From contig DASVRP010000016.1 in assembly GCA_036388555.1 (NCBI GenBank), forward strand, positions 47,367-111,366: 64,000 bases of DNA, given 5' to 3'. This document shows, piece after piece, positions 48,308 to 56,654 of this stretch; within the stretch, counting starts at the first letter, position 1; each line of letters starts with the position of its first letter. The notes beneath the pieces were generated by a model. That model was not told the DNA's origin. It saw only the letters and a program-made list of their open reading frames with translations, and did not search any database. The stretch is from UBA4665 sp036388555 (GTDB taxonomy: Bacteria; Patescibacteriota; Saccharimonadia; Saccharimonadales; UBA4665). A program made the translations under genes and the position numbers.

Positions 48308-50911
48308 CTATTTGCGGCTGCGTGCCTTGGTCTTGCGCTGGCGTTCGGCCTTGCGGGCTTTCTTGCGCTTATCTGCAGAGACTTTCTGCTCGGCTTGGGC
48401 GGCTTTCTTGGTGATGAAGTCCGCTTCTTCGAATTCGCTGCCCGCTTCGGACAGTTTATTGGCGTTGTCGACAGAGCTGCGTGCAGCCTTGGTCAGCTCA
48501 GTCTCGACGGACTGGCTCAGGACGGAATCATCGATAGGCTGGGCGTGGAAGATCATCCTGAGCACTTCATGGCGCAGAGTATTCTGCATATCTTCGAACA
48601 ACAGCTGTCCACGGCGGCGGTACTCGACCAGCGGGTCCTGCTGGCCGACACTCATCCAGTGGATGCCCTCACGCAGGTGGTCCATGTTCTCAAGGTGCTG
48701 CATCCAGAGGTTGTCGAGGTTCTGCAGGTAGATATCGCGCTCCACCTTGCGCATGATCTCAGGGGTAAATGCCAGTTCACGGCCGGCGTAGAGCTCGCGT
48801 GCTTCGGTCAGCAGGACCTGTTGGAATTTGGTGGCATCAGTATCGAATAACCGGTCGAGCGTCGCGTCGTCGAACGGGAATACTTCACGGACGGCATCCT
48901 CGAAGACCTCGCTGGTCAGCAACGGTGATGAAGCCAGCATCTTGGTCTCGTCCTCGATGTATACTTTGATGCGCTTCTGGATGTCAGGCTGCATCAGGAT
49001 CTCACGGCGCATGGCATAGGTCGCTTTGCGGTGGCGGTTCATGACGTCGTCGTACTGCACGACGTTCTTGCGCTGGTCGAAGTGGAAGCCCTCGACCTTC
49101 TTCTGGGCGCCTTCCAGGCTCTTGCTGATCAGGCGGTTCTCGATAGGCGTGTCGTCGTCGACCTTGAGCCGGTTCATGATGCTGGCGATGCGTTCACCCC
49201 CGAAGATACGCATCAGGTCGTCCTCGGTACTGACGAAGAACTGCGTCAGGCCCGGGTCGCCCTGGCGACCGGAGCGGCCGCGCAGCTGGTTGTCGATACG
49301 GCGTGATTCGTGGCGCTCCGAACCGAGTACGAACAGTCCGCCCAGCTCCTTGACGCCGTCGCCGAGCACGATGTCAGTACCGCGGCCGGCGATGTTGGTC
49401 GCCAACGTGACGGCGCCCTTCTCGCCTGCCTGGGCGACGATCTTGGCTTCGCGTTCATTGTTTTTGGCGTTCAGCACCTGGTGCGGGATACCCTCTTTGT
49501 TCAATAATCCGGACAGCAGTTCGTTCTTTTCGATGGATACGGTACCGACCAGCACCGGCTGGCCCTTCTGGTGCAGCATCTTCAGTTCGCGGGCGATCGC
49601 CTTGAACTTGCCCTGCTCCGTCCGGTAGATACGGTCGGCGCGGTCGATACGGGCGATGGCCCGGTTCGACGGTACGTCGACGACATCGAGTTTGTAGATC
49701 TGGTGGAACTCCTCGGCTTCGGTCATGGCCGTACCGGTCATGCCGCCGAGCTTCTCGTACAGGCGGAAGTAGTTCTGGAAGGAGATGGATGCCAGCGTCA
49801 TTGATTCCTGCTGGACTTCGACGCCTTCCTTCGCCTCGATGCCCTGGTGCAGGCCTTCGTTGTAGCGGCGGCCCGGCAGCAGCCGTCCGGTGAACTCATC
49901 GACGATGACGATCTCGCCGTCCTTGGTAACGACATAATCCTTGTCACGTCGGAACAGCGTCTGGGCGCGCAGCGCCTGCTGCAGGTGGTAGATCGTGCGG
50001 ATATTCTCGGCCGCATACAGACTGTCGAGGCCGAGCAGCTTCTCGACCTTCTCGACGCCGTCGTCGGTCAGGACGACGGTCTTGCGCTTCTCATCGGTCT
50101 GATAGTGCGATTTGTCGAGCTGGCGGACGACCTTGGCGAACTGAGCATAGGCGTTGCCGCTGGTAACGCTTGGCGCCGAGATGATGAGCGGCGTACGGGC
50201 CTCGTCGATCAGGATCGAGTCGACTTCGTCGACGATGGCGTAGTGCAAGTCGCGCTGGCGCAGCTGATCGGTCTCGCGGACCATGTTGTCGCGCAGATAG
50301 TCGAAGCCGAATTCGTTGTTGGTGCCGTAGGTGATGTCCGCCTCGTAGGCCTCACGCCGGGTACATGGCCTGAGGTGACGGAACCGCTCATCCTCGTGTT
50401 CCTCATTGATAAAGACCGGGTCATAGATGTATGAGTGGTCCGCCAGGATGACGCCGGTACTGAGTCCGAGGAAATGGAAGACCTGGCTCATCCAACCGGC
50501 ATCGCGCTGCGCCAGATAATCGTTGACCGTCACGACGTGGACACCCTTTTCGGTCAGGGCATTGAGGTATATCGGCGCGGTCGAGGTCAGGGTCTTACCT
50601 TCACCGGTCTTCATCTCTGCGACGTTGCCCTCGTGTAAGACCATGCCGCCGATCAGCTGGACATCAAAATGGCGCTGGTTCAGCGTGCGCGTAGCAGCCT
50701 CCCGGACGACAGCGAAAGCATCAGGTAACAGCTTGTCTAGTGATTCTTTCAAAAGGCGCTTCTTAAGGGCTGCAGTCTGTTCCTGCAGCTTGGAATCGCT
50801 CATATTCTTGTATTTGTCGGCAAGTGCGTTGATATCCCTGACGCGCCTACGCAGCCTCTTGACGGTCTTGGCCTGCGGGTCGCCTAACACTTTCTTAAAT
50901 ACGATATTCAC
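48308..50911 (-). CDS. secA: Preprotein translocase ATPase SecA
   Basis: Motor of the Sec pathway. 867 residues: Walker A in 'AEMKTGEGKTLTSTAPIYL', 'GTNNEFGFDYLRDNMV', Walker B DEVDSILIDEARTPLIIS, preprotein cross-linking region, 'GRGTDIVLGDGVKELGGLFV', 'QLRGRSGRQGDPGLTQFFVS', helical wing and scaffold. The C-terminus ends in a Lys/Arg-rich tail (RKKARKAERQRKTKARSRK) and lacks the zinc-binding CxCxSGxxxxxCH motif that binds SecB, as in many Gram-positives. Start GTG at 50911 with a GGGGGAG ribosome site. Confidence 0.97.
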   Translation of the reverse strand: MNIVFKKVLGDPQAKTVKRLRRRVRDINALADKYKNMSDSKLQEQTAALKKRLLKESLDKLLPDAFAVVREAATRTLNQRHFDVQLIGGMVLHEGNVAEMKTGEGKTLTSTAPIYLNALTEKGVHVVTVNDYLAQRDAGWMSQVFHFLGLSTGVILADHSYIYDPVFINEEHEDERFRHLRPCTRREAYEADITYGTNNEFGFDYLRDNMVRETDQLRQRDLHYAIVDEVDSILIDEARTPLIISAPSVTSGNAYAQFAKVVRQLDKSHYQTDEKRKTVVLTDDGVEKVEKLLGLDSLYAAENIRTIYHLQQALRAQTLFRRDKDYVVTKDGEIVIVDEFTGRLLPGRRYNEGLHQGIEAKEGVEVQQESMTLASISFQNYFRLYEKLGGMTGTAMTEAEEFHQIYKLDVVDVPSNRAIARIDRADRIYRTEQGKFKAIARELKMLHQKGQPVLVGTVSIEKNELLSGLLNKEGIPHQVLNAKNNEREAKIVAQAGEKGAVTLATNIAGRGTDIVLGDGVKELGGLFVLGSERHESRRIDNQLRGRSGRQGDPGLTQFFVSTEDDLMRIFGGERIASIMNRLKVDDDTPIENRLISKSLEGAQKKVEGFHFDQRKNVVQYDDVMNRHRKATYAMRREILMQPDIQKRIKVYIEDETKMLASSPLLTSEVFEDAVREVFPFDDATLDRLFDTDATKFQQVLLTEARELYAGRELAFTPEIMRKVERDIYLQNLDNLWMQHLENMDHLREGIHWMSVGQQDPLVEYRRRGQLLFEDMQNTLRHEVLRMIFHAQPIDDSVLSQSVETELTKAARSSVDNANKLSEAGSEFEEADFITKKAAQAEQKVSADKRKKARKAERQRKTKARSRK

Positions 50912-51050
50912 TCATCTCCCCCTCTGTCATGTCTGGATAAATAGTCAGGGTATATTGTAACTCTAATCCGGAGATAAATCGACCAGAAATGATGTGCAAT
51001 ATAAATACGCCGGCATTTCTTATTGTGGCGGGCGCCGGTTTAGGTTACCC

Positions 51051-51416
51051 CTAGGCCGAAATCTTGCGCAGTGAGCGGTCTGCCAGCCGGCGCCGGAGAG
51101 CCCCGGTAGCGTGGGTCTGCTTATATTTCAGGATGCGCTGTTTGAGTTTAGCCTCGACGATATCGACGGCCGAATAGATATTCGGTGTCGTTTCGGAGAC
51201 GTTCAACACCTCATGCGGCAGATGCAGCGTGACTGCACATATGAATTCACTGCGTTCCTTGATCCTCACTTCCTTCAGCAGTACTTCGGCATGGGCGCTT
51301 GCACGGCTGGCCCGCGGCAGGTAATGGTCGAGGTTCCCCAGCTTCTTGATGACGTACTTCTGTAACTTTTCGTCGACGGTCGTGTGGACATTGGTGATTT
51401 CAAATCGTTCAATCAT
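51051..51416 (-). CDS. hpf: Ribosome hibernation factor, short HPF/RaiA type
   Basis: Binds the 30S decoding site in starvation and blocks translation. 121 residues with the single N-terminal HPF/RaiA domain: 'IERFEITNVHTTVDEKLQKY', 'AHAEVLLKEVRIKERSEFIC', 'YSAVDIVEAKLKQRILKYKQ', and a basic tail (GALRRRLADRSLRK). The long form's dimerisation domain is absent. AGGAGG ribosome site about 9 bases before the ATG, with TACAAT further upstream. Adjacent to secA, as in Bacillus. Confidence 0.9.
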   Translation of the reverse strand: MIERFEITNVHTTVDEKLQKYVIKKLGNLDHYLPRASRASAHAEVLLKEVRIKERSEFICAVTLHLPHEVLNVSETTPNIYSAVDIVEAKLKQRILKYKQTHATGALRRRLADRSLRKISA

Positions 51417-51466
51417 TACGTTAGTCCTCCTACCTACCTATTGTACTCTTGCCAAGACGGATGCAG

Positions 51467-52309
51467 CTACGGGTCGAGTCGGAAATAATCGTAACCGTCT
51501 TCAAGAGTATCAGGGAGATACACTTCTGCCTCACGGCGGACTTCTTCGCGTCTCCCAAGTGTGGACATCATCTTTCGGAATACCGTTTCTCCGACTGGCG
51601 AACTTGAAAGTACGTCAAGCACCCGCTTGCGTAGCTTGGGGAGCTCACCAGACCCGATCCGCATATGGAACATGGCGATGATATCCTCGTCGATATCACT
51701 CCTGTCCTCACCGGCTTCCAGTCGTGCGGTCCTATCAACCGCCCTGGCCACATGCTCATCGACGATATCCGGGTTCATGGGATGGTACGTCGCTGATCCG
51801 CGGCTCCGGAACGTACCGGGCAGTCCTGCGTCGGTGATGGCGGCATCGATCGTATTCTCTACCCCTTCGTCGACGATTTCGAGCCTGTTCCATCTGGAAC
51901 CGCTGTCATCGTCCGGACCGGGATTGAAAAATATGCTCAGATCGGCATCGCTGCGGTCATGTGCCCTGCCCTTTACCAGCGACCCTTCTATGGTCAGACC
52001 GGCGAACAGATCTGGGTCGGCAGCACGCAGCTCTTCCCAGCCCTCACGTATGACGTGCAGGACTTTCGGCGCGAAAGTCCGGTCGATGCCGTCCTCATCC
52101 GGATCAGGGCCGTACGGGCTGGCCAGTTCGAACCGGTGACGCCGTTCACCACCGGCGGAAGGCGGTTTCTGGCCATCCGTATGGTAGGGATTATCGCCCT
52201 CAAAGACTGATTTTACAGGCTGGGGTTCGATGTCCCAGCCGTCGTCCATCCAGGCATCTTCAGCCTGGCGCTTCTGTCCGGGACTCATGGGATCTTCTGG
52301 TCGGCTCAT
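51467..52309 (-). CDS. Nucleotidyltransferase-fold protein
   Basis: 280 residues. The centre holds the Pol-beta-type nucleotidyltransferase signature: 'GLTIEGSLVKGRAHDRSDAD' followed by LSIFF, that is GSxxxGxxxxxSDxDL with both metal-binding Asp residues. A third acidic residue is not obvious. The N-terminal 70 residues are charged and probably disordered; the C-terminal half is helical. Relatives add nucleotides to antibiotics, proteins (AMPylators, MNT antitoxins) or RNA ends. No HEPN partner is next to it. Extended -10 TGG-TATAAT lies 6 bases before the ATG. Confidence 0.72.
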   Translation of the reverse strand: MSRPEDPMSPGQKRQAEDAWMDDGWDIEPQPVKSVFEGDNPYHTDGQKPPSAGGERRHRFELASPYGPDPDEDGIDRTFAPKVLHVIREGWEELRAADPDLFAGLTIEGSLVKGRAHDRSDADLSIFFNPGPDDDSGSRWNRLEIVDEGVENTIDAAITDAGLPGTFRSRGSATYHPMNPDIVDEHVARAVDRTARLEAGEDRSDIDEDIIAMFHMRIGSGELPKLRKRVLDVLSSSPVGETVFRKMMSTLGRREEVRREAEVYLPDTLEDGYDYFRLDP

Positions 52310-52315
52310 ATGTAT

Positions 52316-52321
52316 ATTATA
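52316..52321 (-). promoter_or_regulatory. Extended -10 (TGG-TATAAT) for the nucleotidyltransferase gene
   Basis: Perfect TGnTATAAT, minus strand, 6 bases before the ATG at 52309. Confidence 0.65.
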
Positions 52322-52347
52322 CCATATCCTGTCAATTATGCATATGT

Positions 52348-53646
52348 TTAAATCTGGCTGCGGCCGCCCATGTATGGCCGGAGCACCTCGGGGATGATGA
52401 CATGGCCGTCGGCTGTCTGGAAGTTCTCGATAATGGACGCCATGATGCGGTTGGTCGCAAAGGCTGTCGCGTCATTGGTGTGGACGAGCTCGATACGACC
52501 GTCGGCCCGGCGGACACGGGTCTTGAGGTCGCGTGCCTGGTAGTCAGTCATGTAATCGGCGGTGTGCGTCTCGCGGTAGGTATCCTGCCCCGGGAACCAG
52601 CATTCGATATCGATACCGCGGGCATTCGGCTTGCCGATGTCCGCCGTGCACTTCTGCAGGACCTGGTACGGCACGCCGAGCTGCGAGACCAGATATTCCT
52701 GGACGGCGACCTGCAGCTTGTGCTCGTCTACTCCGGTTTCGGGCGTACTGAAGACTTCCATCTCGAGCTTGTCGAACTGGTGCCATCGGATCATGCCCTC
52801 GGTGTCTTTGCCGTACGTACCAGCTTCGCGGCGGAAACTGGTCAGGAAGCCGATGTAGCGGATCGGGAACATGTCCTCCGGAAGTATCTCATTCCAGTAC
52901 ATCGTGCAGAGTGTGTGTTCGGCTGAGGCGTTCAGCCAGAGGTCGTCATCAGCCAGTTTGTACGTGACTTCTTCGGCATTCAGTCGTGCTGATGCCCGGT
53001 ACGGTTCGGTGCGGAGCACGGCGGGCGGAAGGATCGGCGTGAATGGCTTTGCCGGCAGCTCGAGCCCGTTGTCATCGATGAGTTTCTGCAGGATGCGTTC
53101 GTCGCCGAGCACAGCCATGACCCATGACTTCAGGGCGAACTGCAGCAATACCAGGTCACCCTTGATGTAGCCGAAGCGGCTGCCGGCGATCTTGCTAGCG
53201 CGCTCCTTGTCGAGCATGTCACGCGGTTCGACGATCTCCCAGTGGTTCTTCGGTTTGAAATCGAACTGCAGCGGGTCACCGACTTTGCGGGCGACGACAT
53301 TCTCGTCCTCGCTGGCGCCGACCGGTACATCATCGAGCGGCATGTTGGGGATGGCTTTGAGCAGCTGGTCGTACTCTTCTTCGAGTGGTCTGATCTGGGC
53401 TTCCAGACCGGATATCTCCTCTTTGAGCTGCTTGCCGCGTTCCAACTGCTCATCGGACGGTTTGGAGCCCTTCATCTCGGACGACAGCGTGTTGCGGCGC
53501 GAACGCAGCTCCTCGACCTGCGTCAGGCGGGTGCGGCGCTCAGTGTCGACCTCGAGCAGGCGGCCGACATCGGTCTTATAGCCCTTCTGCTGTGACTTCT
53601 CTGTTACGAGTTCGGGGTTGTCGCGGATGAATTGGATATCTAGCAT
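52348..53646 (-). CDS. serS: Seryl-tRNA synthetase
   Basis: Charges tRNA-Ser (and tRNA-Sec where present). About 432 residues: N-terminal tRNA-binding coiled coil (about 30-100), class II core with motif 2 'GFLTSFRREAGTYGKDTEGM', 'IRWHQFDKLEMEVFSTPE', and motif 3 near the end 'TNDATAFATNRIMASIIENF'. The frame is open to 53679, but TATAAT (53654-53659) ends 7 bases before the ATG at 53646, which starts the usual MLDIQFIRDNPE. Confidence 0.96.
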   Translation of the reverse strand: MLDIQFIRDNPELVTEKSQQKGYKTDVGRLLEVDTERRTRLTQVEELRSRRNTLSSEMKGSKPSDEQLERGKQLKEEISGLEAQIRPLEEEYDQLLKAIPNMPLDDVPVGASEDENVVARKVGDPLQFDFKPKNHWEIVEPRDMLDKERASKIAGSRFGYIKGDLVLLQFALKSWVMAVLGDERILQKLIDDNGLELPAKPFTPILPPAVLRTEPYRASARLNAEEVTYKLADDDLWLNASAEHTLCTMYWNEILPEDMFPIRYIGFLTSFRREAGTYGKDTEGMIRWHQFDKLEMEVFSTPETGVDEHKLQVAVQEYLVSQLGVPYQVLQKCTADIGKPNARGIDIECWFPGQDTYRETHTADYMTDYQARDLKTRVRRADGRIELVHTNDATAFATNRIMASIIENFQTADGHVIIPEVLRPYMGGRSQI

Positions 53647-53653
53647 AGATGTT

Positions 53654-53659
53654 ATTATA
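53654..53659 (-). promoter_or_regulatory. -10 box (TATAAT) for serS
   Basis: Consensus TATAAT, minus strand, 7 bases before the ATG at 53646; it fixes the serS start. Confidence 0.6.
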
Positions 53660-53740
53660 CACAGGCCCACGCCAGCCATAGTATGAACAAGCCGTCAACG
53701 AGCGATACTATTGGTTCAACCTACGGAATATCGTTCAATC

Positions 53741-54568
53741 TTACGGCTTCGGCTTTGCCGCAGACGAGGTGGCCTCGGCTGCCTTACGCTTGGCGTCCAT
53801 GGCCTTGATCGTCAGCTTGCTGCGCTCCCGGGCATAGGCGCAGAACTCGCATTCACCGCCCATGATGTGGTCACCGACCGGCGGCATGTCATCGTTATCC
53901 ATACATTTCTTCATCTTCAGGAGCGTCGGTTCGACCCAGGCATCGCTGCCGGTGTACGGGATAAGTTTGGTGCGGAATTCCAGCTTGTTATTGAATCCTT
54001 CGGTGTCCATCCGGCCGTTGGTGTAGACGAAATAGCCGGTGTCCGAGACGTCGAGGCCGTTCTGGCGCAGCAGCCATTGGTAGACCTCCAGCTGGCGCTT
54101 ATAACTCATCTGCCAATCGCTGTCGATGCTAACATCCTTGGCCTTGCTGGTCGCCTTGTAGTCGACGACGATGACCTGCCCCTCCGGGCTGACCCACAGG
54201 TCGTCCACGGCGCCGAAGACCAGCAGGTTGGTCGCGGCGTGCGGTGCCTGGACACCGACGAAGTTTTCGCGCCATTCACCCAGCTTGTCGTGGGCGAACG
54301 GTATCGCCGCGATTGAATACTCCTGCATGATCGGGTGCGGCTTGGCCTGGCTGCGATAAGTATCGAACTCTTTCTTGAACAGTTCATCAATAGCTTTGTT
54401 AATGTTGAACGGCGGGCTGGACGGCCGGGTAATCTTCAGGCGGACATCGAGCCAGAAACAGCGCGGGCACTGCATGAACAGCTCGATCTTGCTGCGGGAC
54501 ACTTTGAAAGCAGCGGTCTGTCCCGGCTTGTACGGTATGCTGCGTTCCCTCCAGTAGTCATTAGGCAT
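53741..54568 (-). CDS. PD-(D/E)XK nuclease, Cas4/RecB-like with Fe-S cysteines
   Basis: About 275 residues. RecB-type nuclease motif: 'VFGAVDDLWVSPEGQVIVVD' followed by YKATSK (GxxDD...DYK). Cysteines that could hold a 4Fe-4S cluster: CPRC near residue 32 ('SKIELFMQCPRCFWLDVRL') and CEFC near residue 240 ('DHIMGGECEFCAYARERSKL'), as in Cas4 and AddB. No CRISPR array or other cas genes are present, so a DNA-repair role is more likely. The start is 54568 (MPNDYWRERS), with TATAAT 7 bases upstream; 54595 overlaps that box. Confidence 0.82.
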   Translation of the reverse strand: MPNDYWRERSIPYKPGQTAAFKVSRSKIELFMQCPRCFWLDVRLKITRPSSPPFNINKAIDELFKKEFDTYRSQAKPHPIMQEYSIAAIPFAHDKLGEWRENFVGVQAPHAATNLLVFGAVDDLWVSPEGQVIVVDYKATSKAKDVSIDSDWQMSYKRQLEVYQWLLRQNGLDVSDTGYFVYTNGRMDTEGFNNKLEFRTKLIPYTGSDAWVEPTLLKMKKCMDNDDMPPVGDHIMGGECEFCAYARERSKLTIKAMDAKRKAAEATSSAAKPKP

Positions 54569-54575
54569 GAGTACT

Positions 54576-54581
54576 ATTATA
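54576..54581 (-). promoter_or_regulatory. -10 box (TATAAT) for the PD-(D/E)XK nuclease
   Basis: Consensus TATAAT, minus strand, 7 bases before the ATG at 54568. Confidence 0.6.
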
Positions 54582-54621
54582 GACCGGAGTTGCATTTACG
54601 GCGAGCTGGATATGGAACGGT

Positions 54622-55896
54622 TTATCGTGTAAGGATCGCCAGTGTCTCGATGTGGGGTGTGCGTGGGAAGAAGTTGAATACCTCGAAGTGGTCGATGGTA
54701 TAGCGTTCCTGCAGCTTCGCCAGGTCGCGGGCATGGGTGGCCGGGTTGCAGCTGAGGTAGATGATCTTTGGCGGCAACTGGTCCAGGACGCGCCCGACGA
54801 CCTTATCATGCAGGCCAGCCCGCGGCGGGTCGAAAATGACCGGGGCTTTGCCGGTGATGTATTCCAGTGCTTTCTCGGTCGAGGCTTCGACCACCTGCGT
54901 GCTCAGTTCTCCTGGGCTGCGGGCTTCGACGACGTTCTGCGACGCCATCCGGACGCTGGCCGGGTCGAGCTCTACAAGTGTTGCCGATCCGCTGGCGACA
55001 CTCAACCCGATTGAGCCGACGCCGGCGTACATATCCGTGATCGATGTCTCATCGACGTGGTCCTTGATGACCTGCAGCGCCTTCTCGAAAACTGGCAGAT
55101 TGACCTGGAAGAATGAGTCGACATCGTAGACGAACTGCCGGCCGAGCAGTGTGTCACGCAGCAGTACGTCGCCCGTCTCCTGCAGCAGCCGTGTCGGCAC
55201 GGAGGCGGGACTCTTGGGGTTGGAGTGGTAGACACGGAGGCCTTGTAGCTCCTTAGGCAGTACAAGCTCCTTGAACTTCTCCAGCTTCGTATACAGCGCC
55301 GCGACTGCATTACCCTGCTGGTCGGCCCGTACGATGACAGTCTTCAGGTCGCCAGCCCGGATTCCCTTACTGCCGTTCATGGCATTGAGGAGCTCACAGA
55401 CTGCATTCGCGCCAGCATCGACTGCCGGGAGCGCCAGCTTGCTGCCTTCGACGATCTGCTTGCCATGGCTGCCACGCTGGTGCAGCGCCAGGTGCAGGCC
55501 GTCGTCATCACCCCAGAACGAATACTCCATCTTGCTGCGGTAATTCCATTGCCTGTCATCGTGAACGACCTTGCCGAACTGCGGCAACCGCACCTTTTCG
55601 TGACTGAACAGCTCTTCGACGATCTGGCGTTTGTACGCATTCTCAGCCTGGTAGGTCATCATCTGCCACGGTGATGTCGCCAGGTAGTTGGCCTCAGACG
55701 GCTCAACGCGTTCAGCGGACGGCTTGCGGATTTCTTCGGCGATGCCCTCGGCATATGATTTTTTAGTCCTGATGATGCGGACGCCGACCGTCTCGCCTGG
55801 CAGCGCATTCCAGACGAACACCTTGCGGCCGTCCGGCAGCGTGCCGAGCCCCTGGCCGCCGTGGACGAGTTTTTCAATACTTACTTCTTCGAGCAT
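54622..55896 (-). CDS. TrmA/RlmD-family uracil-C5 RNA methyltransferase
   Basis: Methylates uracil C5 in rRNA or tRNA using SAM. 424 residues: TRAM domain (about 1-55, 'VSIEKLVHGGQGLGTLPDGR'), central domain, and a catalytic domain with 'FFQVNLPVFEKALQVIKDHV', motif I 'TSITDMYAGVGSIGLSVASG', 'PVIFDPPRAGLHDKVV' and the nucleophile Cys in 'KIIYLSCNPATHARDLAKLQ'. The four Fe-S cysteines of RlmD-type enzymes are missing (the region reads 'EANYLATSPWQMMTYQAENA'). Target uracil undetermined. Extended -10 TGA-TACACT lies 6 bases before the ATG. Confidence 0.88.
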   Translation of the reverse strand: MLEEVSIEKLVHGGQGLGTLPDGRKVFVWNALPGETVGVRIIRTKKSYAEGIAEEIRKPSAERVEPSEANYLATSPWQMMTYQAENAYKRQIVEELFSHEKVRLPQFGKVVHDDRQWNYRSKMEYSFWGDDDGLHLALHQRGSHGKQIVEGSKLALPAVDAGANAVCELLNAMNGSKGIRAGDLKTVIVRADQQGNAVAALYTKLEKFKELVLPKELQGLRVYHSNPKSPASVPTRLLQETGDVLLRDTLLGRQFVYDVDSFFQVNLPVFEKALQVIKDHVDETSITDMYAGVGSIGLSVASGSATLVELDPASVRMASQNVVEARSPGELSTQVVEASTEKALEYITGKAPVIFDPPRAGLHDKVVGRVLDQLPPKIIYLSCNPATHARDLAKLQERYTIDHFEVFNFFPRTPHIETLAILTR

Positions 55897-55902
55897 CTAG
55901 TT

Positions 55903-55908
55903 AGTGTA
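55903..55908 (-). promoter_or_regulatory. Extended -10 (TGA-TACACT) for the RNA methyltransferase
   Basis: TACACT with TGA, minus strand, 6 bases before the ATG at 55896. Confidence 0.45.
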
Positions 55909-55956
55909 TCAGAGCAGCGTGCAGGCTGTCAGCTCGGCGGTCGTCATGGAATGCAA

Positions 55957-56580
55957 TCAGAGTTCTTCGAGGATGCGGATGATATCCTGCGGCGTGTGTG
56001 CGACAGCGGTCGGGTTATGGCTTGCTAATATGTCTCCCTTGTCGAAGCCCCAACTGACGGCGATGACCCGTATCTCGGCGGCCTTGGCGGCGGTGATATC
56101 GCGGGCTTCATCACCGATATAGATGGCGTCGGCCGGTTTGACGCGGTTGCGCCACATGATGGCCCGAAGGGCCCGCCGTTTGCCGAAGAACCCCGCGTTA
56201 CAGTACAGATCCGTAAAATATTTATACAGATGGTGCTGTTTGAGTGATTTGCGGACGTTCCGGCCATTGTTGCTGCTGACGATCATCAGCGTATGGCCCT
56301 CGTTGTGGAGCTCTTGAATGACTTTGCCGATACCCTCGAATATCGGGACGTCGTAGATAGCCTTGCCCATGGCGCGGCGGCCGATGATGAACAGTATCGG
56401 CAACTTCCAGGCCGGGCTGCCGAGGTGGCGGGCCATCTGGTGCATCGTCATGCCGCGCAGCGTCTGCTTCTCCTCTTCAGTCAGTGCGTGCGTGTTGCGG
56501 ACATGTTTCTCCAGGAAGGCAGCGACGTATTCGAAGCTGTCCGCGATGGTACCGTCAAAGTCGAGAATTACTGTTGCCAT
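55957..56580 (-). CDS. HAD-superfamily phosphatase
   Basis: 207 residues. Motif I 'ATVILDFDGTIADSFEYVAA' (nucleophile Asp, DxDGT), helical cap, motif II 'GHTLMIVSSNNGRNVRKSL' (Ser), motif III Lys in the basic stretch before motif IV 'ADAIYIGDEARDITAAKAAE'. A phosphoglycolate-phosphatase-like small-molecule phosphatase of unknown substrate. A hydrophobic helix around 60-75 ('WKLPILFIIGRRAMGKAIYD') is unusual. TATAAT lies 11 bases and AAGGA a few bases before the ATG. Divergent from msrA. Confidence 0.86.
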   Translation of the reverse strand: MATVILDFDGTIADSFEYVAAFLEKHVRNTHALTEEEKQTLRGMTMHQMARHLGSPAWKLPILFIIGRRAMGKAIYDVPIFEGIGKVIQELHNEGHTLMIVSSNNGRNVRKSLKQHHLYKYFTDLYCNAGFFGKRRALRAIMWRNRVKPADAIYIGDEARDITAAKAAEIRVIAVSWGFDKGDILASHNPTAVAHTPQDIIRILEEL

Positions 56581-56642
56581 ATATCCTTGTCATTATACAG
56601 TGATACGAGGGCTTATGCACAAACGTCCCGGCATCCGTAAGC

Positions 56643-56648
56643 TATAAT
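56643..56648 (+). promoter_or_regulatory. -10 box (TATAAT) for msrA
   Basis: Consensus TATAAT ending 6 bases before the ATG at 56655; leaderless message predicted. Confidence 0.6.
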
Positions 56649-56654
56649 GCAAGC

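Noticed and set aside
48299..48325. CGCAGCC/GGCTGCG stem at the end of secA as terminator
   Set aside because: It overlaps the last codons and is not followed by a T-tract on the minus strand.
53741..54568. Cas4 as part of a CRISPR-Cas locus
   Set aside because: No repeats, spacers or other cas genes anywhere in the window.
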